This document shows, piece by piece, positions 26,916 through 34,038 of a stretch of 64,000 bases of DNA (its first letter is position 1; each line of letters begins with the position of its first letter). The notes below the pieces were generated by a model. It did no database searches. It was not told the DNA's origin and saw nothing but the letters and a program-made list of their open reading frames with translations. Both the position numbers and the translations under genes were made by a program. Source of the DNA: Paracoccus sp. R12_2 (GTDB lineage: Bacteria; Pseudomonadota; Alphaproteobacteria; Rhodobacterales; Rhodobacteraceae); contig NZ_JAGHRA010000005.1 in NCBI RefSeq assembly GCF_017744015.1, forward strand, positions 164,855-228,854, written 5' to 3'.

Positions 26916-28388
26916 CTAGATCGACAGGCAAATATATTTCATTTCCAGGAAATCCTCGATGCCATGGCGGCTGCCTTCGCGGCCCAGCCCGGATTGCTTG
27001 ACGCCGCCGAAAGGCGCGACCTCGGTCGAGATGATGCCGGTGTTCACCCCGACGATCCCGTATTCAAGCCCTTCCTGAACGCGGGTGATCCGACCCACGT
27101 CGCGGGCGTAGAAATACGAGGCCAGCCCGAAGATCGTGGCATTGGCCTTTTCGACCACCTCTTCTTCGGTTTCGAACCTGAACAACGGGGCCAGCGGGCC
27201 GAAGGTTTCTTCGGTGGCGACCTTCATGTTGTCGGTCACGCCCTTGACGACCGTCGGCTGGAAGAACAGCCCGCCAAGCCTGTCGCCGCCGGTCACGACC
27301 TGGCCGCCGCCGTCCAGCACGTCCTGGATATGCTCTTCGACTTTCTCGACCGCGCTTTCGTTGATCAGCGGGCCGGTGGTGATCCCATCCTCGAGGCCGT
27401 CGCCGACATTCAGCTTGTCGACCGCTGCGGCCAGACGGCGCGCGAATTCGTCATAGACGCCAGCCTGCACATAGATCCGGTTGGCGCAGACGCAGGTTTG
27501 GCCGTTGTTGCGGAACTTCGATGCCATCGCCCCCTCGACCGCCGCATCCAGATCGGCGTCGTCGAACACGATGAAGGGGGCGTTCCCGCCCAGTTCCATG
27601 GAACATTTCATCACCTGGTCCGCGGCCTGGCGCAGAAGGATGCGACCCACCTCGGTCGAGCCGGTGAAGGTCAGCTTGCGGACCAGATGGTTCTCGCAGA
27701 ATTCCTTGCCGACTTCTGACGACCGCGACGACGTGACGACCGACAGGATGCCCTTGGGCAGCCCGGCGCGTTCGCCCATCACCGCCATGGCCAGGGCCGA
27801 TAGCGGTGTTTCGGCGGCGGGGCGGGCGACGAAGCCGCAACCGACAGCCAGCGCGGGACCGGCCTTGCGCGCGATCATCGCGTTGGGGAAGTTCCACGGT
27901 GTGATGCTGCCGACCACGCCGATCGGCTGGCGGATCACCGTGAGGCGCTTGTCGGACTGATGGCCGGGAATGGTCTCGCCATAGACCCGCTTGGCCTCTT
28001 CGCCAAACCATTCGATGAAGCTGGCGCCATAGGCAATTTCGCCTTTCGCCTCGGCGAAGGGCTTGCCCATCTCGGCGGTCAGGATGCGGGCCAGATCGTC
28101 CTGGTTCTCCATCATCAGGTCGAACCATTTGCGCATGATCTGCGCGCGCTCCTTGGCGGTTCTGGCAGCCCAGCCCTTCATTGCCTGTGCCGCGGCGTCG
28201 ATCGCATCTGCGACTTCGGCGCGGCTGAGATCGGCGACCTTGGCGATCACGTCGCCGCGGGCCGGGTTCAGCACGTCGAAGGTGGCGCCGTCGGCAGCAT
28301 CGACCCATTCGCCACCCAGGAAGGCGCGGGTTTCCAGCAGCGACGGATCGCGCAGCAGGGTCTTGAGATCGGTGGAATGTTTGGTCAC
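26916..28388 (-). CDS. gabD: NAD(P)-dependent succinate-semialdehyde dehydrogenase
   Basis: A 490-residue aldehyde dehydrogenase closest to GabD, which oxidises succinate semialdehyde to succinate in GABA breakdown. The nucleotide-binding and catalytic motifs are present: TPWNFPNAMIARK, FTGSTEVGR, ELGGNAPFIVFDDADLD with the general-base Glu, and GQTCVCANRIYVQ with the nucleophile Cys. The end motif FGGVKQSGLGREGS is typical of GabD. The start is GTG at 28388, preceded by GGAGAGG; an ATG at 28448 would add 20 unconserved residues. No GABA transaminase is adjacent. Confidence 0.93.
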   Translation of the reverse strand: MTKHSTDLKTLLRDPSLLETRAFLGGEWVDAADGATFDVLNPARGDVIAKVADLSRAEVADAIDAAAQAMKGWAARTAKERAQIMRKWFDLMMENQDDLARILTAEMGKPFAEAKGEIAYGASFIEWFGEEAKRVYGETIPGHQSDKRLTVIRQPIGVVGSITPWNFPNAMIARKAGPALAVGCGFVARPAAETPLSALAMAVMGERAGLPKGILSVVTSSRSSEVGKEFCENHLVRKLTFTGSTEVGRILLRQAADQVMKCSMELGGNAPFIVFDDADLDAAVEGAMASKFRNNGQTCVCANRIYVQAGVYDEFARRLAAAVDKLNVGDGLEDGITTGPLINESAVEKVEEHIQDVLDGGGQVVTGGDRLGGLFFQPTVVKGVTDNMKVATEETFGPLAPLFRFETEEEVVEKANATIFGLASYFYARDVGRITRVQEGLEYGIVGVNTGIISTEVAPFGGVKQSGLGREGSRHGIEDFLEMKYICLSI

Positions 28389-28580
28389 GGCAGCCTCTCC
28401 TGCTTGGATTCGGTTAATATATTGATCAGTTCGCTTAGCGTTTGTCAAAGGCGGCCATCGTCACGGTTTTTCCGGCGTTCGGCCGCCAATACTTCCAAGG
28501 CGAACCCCTCGGATTGAACCGGATCGCCCCTTGGATCGTTCCATTGCGTCGCTAAGCTGTCCCTCTTGGCGATCTCTCGG

Positions 28581-28605
28581 GGGCGGTGCGCATGTCGCAC
28601 CGCCC
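28581..28605. terminator. Hairpin between P1 peptidase and gabD
   Basis: A perfect 10-bp stem, GGGCGGTGCG at 28581-28590 with CGCACCGCCC at 28596-28605, has the loop CATGT. It lies just after the stop of the minus-strand P1 peptidase gene and is the likely end of that transcript. The T-rich tract (TTCTTTC) is on the plus-strand side, so on the minus strand the stem acts without a U run. Confidence 0.55.
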
Positions 28606-28610
28606 TTCTT

Positions 28611-29603
28611 TCAGTCCCTTTGCATGTCGCGCCAGCATGGCTGCAGGTCGCCGGGTGCCGGGGTAGCGGCATGAACCGCGCGGGCCACGGCCCGCGCCAG
28701 TGCGGCCGCCGCCGCATGGCCAAGGCCGAACGTGCCCACGCCAGGATCGGGCAGGGGCTTTTCCCCTGTCGAGACCGCAAAGACCAGATCGCCGTCGAAA
28801 GGCGTGTGGCTGGGTACCAGCGCGCGCGCCAACCCGTCATGCGCGACTGTGGCAAGCCGGGTCAGTGCAGCCTTGTCCAGCGCCGCGTCGGTGGCGAGGA
28901 TGGCGATCGTGGTGGCCTCTGCCTGCCGCTTCATCGGCTGGGGCTCTTGCATTGCCGGGAATGTCGCGGGCAGTCCCAAGCTCCCGAACTCGCCGTTCAG
29001 TTCCCACGGCGCTGCCCAGAATCGGTTCGTGTCGCCGATCGTGGCGGATCCAAGCGCGTTGACCACCACCAGCGCCCCGACGGTCAGCCCGTTCTCAAGC
29101 ACGGCAGAGGCAGAGCCCAGCCCCCCCTTCAGCAAGGCCGTGGTTGCCCCCGTGCCAGCGCCGACGCTGCCGATGGCGAAATCCGCGCTTGCTGCCGCAT
29201 GGGCGGCCAGACCAAGGCCGGGGTAGGGGTTCGCGTCCCACCGCTTGTCGCCGCCATTCAGCAGGTCGAAGACGATTGCGCCGGGCACGATCGGCACCCG
29301 GACGTCGCCGACAGCAAAGCCGCGACCGTTGGCGGCCAATCCCGCCATCACGCCATCACACGCCGCCAGCCCATAGGCCGAACCGCCCGACAGCACCAGC
29401 GCATCCACCTGACTGACCAGCTTGTCAGGTGCCAGCGCGTCGGTTTCGCGGGTGCCGGGCGCGCCGCCCATCACATGCACCCCGGCCGCGAAGGGCCGGT
29501 CCGACGTCAGCACCGTTGTGCCGGACTTCAGCGCCGCGTCATGGGCATTGCCCACCCGCAAGCCTTCCACATCGGTAATCAGATTCCGTGTTCCGGGCCG
29601 CAT
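28611..29603 (-). CDS. P1 family peptidase (DmpA-like aminopeptidase)
   Basis: A 330-residue member of the DmpA/beta-peptidyl aminopeptidase family, an Ntn-like fold that self-cleaves before its nucleophile. It opens ITDVEGLRVGNAHDAALKSGTT, and carries GGAPGTRETDAL, LSGGSAYGLAACDGV and FAIGSVGAGTGATTALLKGG. The region VNALGSATIGD is where the autoproteolytic Ser/Thr is expected. Members hydrolyse N-terminal residues from short peptides or beta-peptides; some are annotated as 6-aminohexanoate or pantetheine hydrolase-like. It is divergent from the phosphatase gene by 62 bases. Confidence 0.9.
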   Translation of the reverse strand: MRPGTRNLITDVEGLRVGNAHDAALKSGTTVLTSDRPFAAGVHVMGGAPGTRETDALAPDKLVSQVDALVLSGGSAYGLAACDGVMAGLAANGRGFAVGDVRVPIVPGAIVFDLLNGGDKRWDANPYPGLGLAAHAAASADFAIGSVGAGTGATTALLKGGLGSASAVLENGLTVGALVVVNALGSATIGDTNRFWAAPWELNGEFGSLGLPATFPAMQEPQPMKRQAEATTIAILATDAALDKAALTRLATVAHDGLARALVPSHTPFDGDLVFAVSTGEKPLPDPGVGTFGLGHAAAAALARAVARAVHAATPAPGDLQPCWRDMQRD

Positions 29604-29665
29604 TCCCGTTCCCCCCCCTGCAAGCGCCCTTCAGTCTCTGTCATCTCTGGCGTAGCCTGACCCGC

Positions 29666-30160
29666 ATGAGCAAGGCAATCACCAATCCCCGGATCGCGGA
29701 CCGGCCGTCGGTGCTGTTCGTCTGCATGGGCAATATCTGTCGCTCACCTCTGGCCGAGGCGGCTTTGCGGGCGCTGGCATCTTCGCGGGGCGTTGACCTG
29801 TTCATCGATTCGGCCGGTACGGGGCCCTGGCACGTTGGTGAACCGCCCGATCCCCGGTCCCGGACCGAGGCTGCATGTCACGGCGTCGATATCTCGGATC
29901 AGCGGGCACGGCAGGTCAATATTGCAGATTTCGACTGCTTCGATCTGATCGTGGCGATGGACCGGGACAATCTTGCGCATCTGCGCCGGATGCGGCCCGC
30001 CGGATCGGGCGCCGAACTGGCGCTGCTTCTGGACCATGTGCCGGGGCGTGAAGGGCAAGAGGTCGGCGATCCCTACTATGGTGGCCCGGAAGGGTTTCGG
30101 ACGGCCTGGGGGGATGCAACCGAGGCGGCTGGCGGCATTCTGGAACGCTTGCGCGCATGA
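29666..30160 (+). CDS. Low-molecular-weight protein-tyrosine-phosphatase family protein
   Basis: A 164-residue LMW-PTP. The catalytic loop C20-MGNIC-R26-S follows the VLFVC strand, and the general-acid Asp is in VGDPYYGG. These enzymes remove phosphate from phosphotyrosine, and some homologues instead act on ribulosamine 5-phosphates on proteins. Here the gene overlaps a fructosamine kinase by four bases, favouring the second, protein-repair role by context. The ATG at 29666 precedes the conserved core; the frame is open upstream but unconserved. No strong ribosome-binding site is visible. Confidence 0.9.
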   Translation: MSKAITNPRIADRPSVLFVCMGNICRSPLAEAALRALASSRGVDLFIDSAGTGPWHVGEPPDPRSRTEAACHGVDISDQRARQVNIADFDCFDLIVAMDRDNLAHLRRMRPAGSGAELALLLDHVPGREGQEVGDPYYGGPEGFRTAWGDATEAAGGILERLRA

Positions 30161-30951
30161 ACGCGGAAACCGCGGCAGCGCTGATCGGAAAGGAACTGTC
30201 TTCAGCGCAGAACCTGCATGGCGGCGACCTGTCCGTGGTTCAGCGGCTGCGCTTTGTCGATGGCACCACCGCCGTGCTGAAGATCGCGGCGACGGCAGGG
30301 GCCGAAGCTCGGATGTTGCGCGCCATCGCTGCCAGCGGCGCCCCATCGCCGGGGGTTTTGGCGGTGTCGGGCGATCTGCTGCTGATGCAGGATCTGGGGC
30401 GCGATCAGGGGCCGTCGGTCGCGTGGGCCGATCTGGGCCGGCAATTGCGGCGGCTGCATGCGACGCAAGGCACGGCTTATGGCTGGGACTGCGACCATGG
30501 CTTTGGGCCAGTGCAGGTGCAGAACGCGCCACTGGAAAGCTGGCCGGATTTCTGGGCGCGCCGCCGCCTGCTGCCGTTCCTGCCGCATCTGCCCCGCGAT
30601 CTTGCCCGCAGGATCGAGGCGCTGGCCGCGCGCTTGCACGATCTGCTGCCCGTGCGTCCCCCGCCCGCACTGCTGCACGGCGATTTGTGGACCGGCAACA
30701 TCATGGCGCGCGATGGCCATGTGACCGGGTTGATCGATCCGGCATGCTATCACGGTCATGCCGAGGTCGATCTGGCGATGCTGTGCCTGTTCGGCACGCC
30801 GGACGGGTCGTTCTGGGATGCCTACCGGCCCGATCCCGACCTTGCGGATCGTCGCCCGATCTATCAGCTGTTTCCGGCGCTGGTGCATCTGCGTCTGTTC
30901 GGACCCGGATATCTGGGGCTGGTCGAACGCTGCGTGGCGCCCTTCGCGTGA
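30157..30951 (+). CDS. Fructosamine kinase family protein
   Basis: A 264-residue kinase of the fructosamine 3-kinase family, an aminoglycoside-phosphotransferase-like fold. The catalytic loop is ALLHGDLWTGNIMARDG and the metal-binding Asp is in LIDPACYHGHAEVDLAML; the C-terminal RLFGPGYLGLVERC is also typical. Bacterial members mostly phosphorylate ribulosamines and erythrulosamines on proteins, making adducts that break down spontaneously and so removing glycation. It overlaps the phosphatase by four bases and is followed 39 bases later by smpB. It is somewhat shorter than the usual 290 residues. Confidence 0.9.
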   Translation: MNAETAAALIGKELSSAQNLHGGDLSVVQRLRFVDGTTAVLKIAATAGAEARMLRAIAASGAPSPGVLAVSGDLLLMQDLGRDQGPSVAWADLGRQLRRLHATQGTAYGWDCDHGFGPVQVQNAPLESWPDFWARRRLLPFLPHLPRDLARRIEALAARLHDLLPVRPPPALLHGDLWTGNIMARDGHVTGLIDPACYHGHAEVDLAMLCLFGTPDGSFWDAYRPDPDLADRRPIYQLFPALVHLRLFGPGYLGLVERCVAPFA

Positions 30952-30990
30952 CCTTTACAGCGGCAGTTCACGCGCCTATCTAACGCCGTC

Positions 30991-31464
30991 ATGGCCAAGG
31001 AACCGGAAAACAAGAACTACAAGATCATCGCCGAGAACCGGCGGGCGCGTTTCGATTACTTCATCGAAAGCGATCTCGAGGTTGGCATCGTGCTGACCGG
31101 ATCCGAGGTCAAGTCCTTGCGCACCGGACAGTCCAACATCGCCGAAAGCTATGCCAGCATCGAGGGCGGTGAACTGTGGCTGATCAACGGCTATATCGCC
31201 ACGCTGCTGAATGCGGGGGTGTTCGGCCACGACGAACGGCGCAAGCGCAAGCTGCTGGTCAGCAGGCGCGAATTGTCGCGGTTGTGGCAGGCAGTGGGGC
31301 GCGAAGGCATGACGCTGGTGCCGCTGGTGATGTATTTCAACCACAAGGGGCTGGTGAAGCTGAAAATTGGCGTCGCCAAGGGCAAGAAGGTTGCCGACAA
31401 GCGCGAAACCAGCGCCAAGCGCGACTGGAACCGCCAGAAACAGCGCCTGTTGAAGCAGGGATAG
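30991..31464 (+). CDS. smpB: SsrA-binding protein SmpB
   Basis: A 157-residue RNA-binding protein needed for tmRNA trans-translation. It opens with [20 protein letters not shown] and has the OB-fold motifs [21 protein letters not shown] and [20 protein letters not shown]. The basic C-terminal tail ([15 protein letters not shown]), which contacts the decoding centre, is complete. Its position after the deglycation pair places three protein quality-control functions together. The ssrA gene itself is not in this window. Confidence 0.97.
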   Translation: MAKEPENKNYKIIAENRRARFDYFIESDLEVGIVLTGSEVKSLRTGQSNIAESYASIEGGELWLINGYIATLLNAGVFGHDERRKRKLLVSRRELSRLWQAVGREGMTLVPLVMYFNHKGLVKLKIGVAKGKKVADKRETSAKRDWNRQKQRLLKQG

Positions 31465-31546
31465 GCCAAGCGGCGTTGCAGCCGCGCCGTTCCCCCTGTA
31501 AATCGGGCGACGTGCCGACAGGGCGGGCCGACAAAGGGGGACGACG

Positions 31547-32401
31547 ATGCAGGACGATCCGAAGACGCTGGTCTCGACCGAATGGCTTGCCGCACATCTG
31601 AGTGATCCTGATCTTCGCTTGATCGACGCAAGCTGGCACATGCCCGCCACCGGACGCGATGCCCGCGCCGAATACGAGGCCGCCCATATCCCCGGCGCAC
31701 GGTTTTTCGACATCGACGCGATCTCTGACAGCCGCAGCGCGCTGCCGCATATGGCGCCCCCGACCGAGTTGTTCATCAGTCGGATGCGCGCGCAGGGTAT
31801 CGGCGACGGTCATCAGGTCGTGATCTATGACAACTCGGATGTCCGCAGTGCCGCGCGCGTCTGGTGGACCTTCCGCCTGATGGGCAAGACCGATGTCGCA
31901 GTGCTGGACGGGGGCTTTGCCAAGTGGCAGTCCGAAGGGCGCGAGATCGAGGACATGCCGCCGGTACTGCGCGACCGCCACATCACGGTGCAGCGACAGG
32001 CCGGTCTGGTCCGCGACGTGACGCAGGTCGCCGCCGCATCAAAGTTGGGCGATCACGAGATCATCGATGCCCGCAGCCCGGAACGGTTCCGCGGCGAAAT
32101 GGAAGAACCGCGCCCCGGCCTTCGATCGGGGCATATCCCCGGTTCGAAGAACCTGCCATTTGGCCGGCTTCTGAATGGCGACGGGACCATGAAGGATCCC
32201 GATGCGCTGCGTGCCGAATTCGAAGCCGCCGGCGTCGATCTGTCCAAACCGGCCATCACAAGCTGCGGCAGCGGCGTGACGGCCGCAATCCTCAGCCTTG
32301 CGCTGGAACGGATCGGACACCGCCACCATTCGCTTTACGATGGAAGCTGGACCGAATGGGGCAGCTTCGACGACCTGAACATCGCAACCGGAGACGCCTG
32401 A
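31547..32401 (+). CDS. sseA: 3-mercaptopyruvate/thiosulfate sulfurtransferase
   Basis: A 284-residue two-domain rhodanese. The inactive N-terminal domain has LIDASWHMPATGRDARAEYE and AHIPGARFFDID; the catalytic C-terminal domain has IIDARSPERFRGEMEEPRPG and the active-site loop with Cys240 in CGSGVTA. CGSGVTA is the mercaptopyruvate-type loop. It moves sulfur from 3-mercaptopyruvate to acceptors such as cyanide or thioredoxin. The downstream transaminase starts one base after its stop; transamination of cysteine would supply 3-mercaptopyruvate, which fits the pairing. Confidence 0.93.
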   Translation: MQDDPKTLVSTEWLAAHLSDPDLRLIDASWHMPATGRDARAEYEAAHIPGARFFDIDAISDSRSALPHMAPPTELFISRMRAQGIGDGHQVVIYDNSDVRSAARVWWTFRLMGKTDVAVLDGGFAKWQSEGREIEDMPPVLRDRHITVQRQAGLVRDVTQVAAASKLGDHEIIDARSPERFRGEMEEPRPGLRSGHIPGSKNLPFGRLLNGDGTMKDPDALRAEFEAAGVDLSKPAITSCGSGVTAAILSLALERIGHRHHSLYDGSWTEWGSFDDLNIATGDA

Positions 32402-32402
32402 G

Positions 32403-33584
32403 ATGCTGTCGAACCTGAAACCGCAAGCCCCCGACAAGATCCTGATGCTGATGGAGGAGTTCAAGGCCGATACCCGTCAGGGCAAGGTCGACCTTGGGGT
32501 CGGCGTTTACAAGGATCCGCAGGGGGTCACGCCGGTGATGCGCGCTGTCAAGGCCGCCGAGCAGCGGATCTGGGAAGCCCAGACCACCAAGGCCTATACC
32601 GGTCTTGCCGGAACGCCCGAATATCGCAACGCCATGGCGCGCATGGTCCTGAAGGACGTGCCGGCCGACCGGCTTGCCTCGGTCGCGACCGTGGGCGGCA
32701 CCGGGGCGATCCGGCAGGCTCTGGAACTGGCGCGGATGGCCAATCCGGACCTGACCGTGCATGTTTCGGACCCGACCTGGCCGAACCACCTGTCGATCAT
32801 GAAATTCATGGGGCTGCCCTTCGTCCAGTATCGCTATTTCGACAATGACACGCGCGGCGTCGATTTCGAGGGGATGAAGGCCGATATCGCAAAGGCCACC
32901 AAGGGTGACATCGTGCTTCTGCACGGCTGCTGCCACAACCCGACCGGCGCCAATCTGACGACGGATCAGTGGCGCGAGGTCATCGCCATGCTGGAGAAAT
33001 CCGGCGCGGTGCCGCTGATCGATCTGGCCTATCAGGGCTTCGGCGACGGGCTGGACGCGGATGCCGAGGCGACGCGTCTGGTCGCGGCCTCGCTGCCCGA
33101 GGTGCTGATCGCGGCCTCCTGCTCGAAGAACTTCGGCATCTACCGTGAACGCTCCGGCATCCTGATGACCCTGGCCGAGAATACCGGCGCGCGCGACATG
33201 GCGCAGGGGTCGATGACCTTCCTGAACCGTCAGACCTATTCCTTCCCGCCCGATCATGGTGCCCGGATCGTGTCCACGATCCTTGACGACGACGCGCTGC
33301 GCGCCGATTGGCAATCAGAGCTGGAGGACGTGCGCAACACCATGCTGGGCCTGCGCGATCAGTTGGCATCGGAACTGCGCGACCTGTCAGGCAGCGATCG
33401 GTTCGACTTCATCGCGCGTCATCGTGGCATGTTCTCGCGCCTTGGTGCCACGCCCGAGCAGGTCCAGAAGGTCAAGGACGATTCGGCGATCTACATGGTC
33501 GGCGATTCACGCCTGAACATCGCCGGCCTCAATCGCGACAGCGTCCCGGTTCTGGCCCGCGCGATCATCGATGCCGGTATCTGA
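32403..33584 (+). CDS. tyrB: Aromatic amino acid/aspartate aminotransferase, TyrB type
   Basis: A 393-residue class I alpha aminotransferase. The PLP lysine is K242 in SCSKNFGIYRERSG, the phosphate-binding and cofactor motifs are VGGTGAIRQALELAR and LHGCCHNPTGANLT, and the N-terminus KADTRQGKVDLGVGVYKD is diagnostic of the AspC/TyrB group. The Paracoccus denitrificans enzyme of this type uses both aromatic and dicarboxylic substrates. It follows the sulfurtransferase by one base, so the two are coupled. A pair of hairpins follows the stop. Confidence 0.93.
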   Translation: MLSNLKPQAPDKILMLMEEFKADTRQGKVDLGVGVYKDPQGVTPVMRAVKAAEQRIWEAQTTKAYTGLAGTPEYRNAMARMVLKDVPADRLASVATVGGTGAIRQALELARMANPDLTVHVSDPTWPNHLSIMKFMGLPFVQYRYFDNDTRGVDFEGMKADIAKATKGDIVLLHGCCHNPTGANLTTDQWREVIAMLEKSGAVPLIDLAYQGFGDGLDADAEATRLVAASLPEVLIAASCSKNFGIYRERSGILMTLAENTGARDMAQGSMTFLNRQTYSFPPDHGARIVSTILDDDALRADWQSELEDVRNTMLGLRDQLASELRDLSGSDRFDFIARHRGMFSRLGATPEQVQKVKDDSAIYMVGDSRLNIAGLNRDSVPVLARAIIDAGI

Positions 33585-33604
33585 GGCACTCTGCCGGACA
33601 AGGG

Positions 33605-33691
33605 CCGAGGCCTGAACAAGGCCTCGGATCTGCGCAATCAGCCCTTGGGGGGAAATAGGCCACAGGCCGGAAGGGGGCCGAATGCCCCCTT
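33605..33691. terminator. Double hairpin between convergent tyrB and a minus-strand gene
   Basis: The first stem pairs CCGAGGCCT at 33605-33613 with AGGCCTCGG at 33619-33627. The second pairs AAGGGGGC at 33671-33678 with GCCCCCTT at 33684-33691, with a five-base loop. They fill the 124 bases between the converging tyrB and coiled-coil protein genes and would end transcription from both sides. Only short T runs are present. Confidence 0.6.
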
Positions 33692-33708
33692 TGCCGTGGT
33701 CTGCCGTG

Positions 33709-34038
33709 TCAGCGGCGGACCAGCTTTCTTTCGATATAGTCCCGCAATTCCTCGACCTCGGTGCGGCTTTCGCGCAGCCCGTCCATTGCCGCCTGCAACT
33801 CTTGCTCGGCGCCGGCAAGGCGGCTGGCAAGATCCGCCTCGCGTTCCTCCAACTGCGCTATCGCTGCGTCGCGGGCTTCCTCTGCCTCGTGCAGTTGCTG
33901 CGCCATGCGGTCCAGTTCACTCATGCCCGCGCGGGTCGGGCGGGTCAGCCGATGCACGATCCAGCTTGCGATCCATCCCAGCACAAAGGCCGCGAACAGG
34001 ATTATGGCGGTGACGGTGATGAATTCGGTGCGGTTCAT
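33709..34038 (-). CDS. Small membrane-anchored coiled-coil protein
   Basis: A 109-residue protein with one N-terminal membrane helix (FITVTAIILFAAFVLGWIAS) and a long charged helix (about 38-108) with heptad-like spacing (MAQQLHEAEEARDAAIAQLE). No known domain is recognised. It overlaps the upstream OmpA-family gene by four bases and is probably cotranslated with it. The likely placement is anchored in the inner membrane with the coiled coil outside or inside; the sequence does not decide. It may support the OmpA-like protein in envelope organisation. Confidence 0.75.
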   Translation of the reverse strand: MNRTEFITVTAIILFAAFVLGWIASWIVHRLTRPTRAGMSELDRMAQQLHEAEEARDAAIAQLEEREADLASRLAGAEQELQAAMDGLRESRTEVEELRDYIERKLVRR

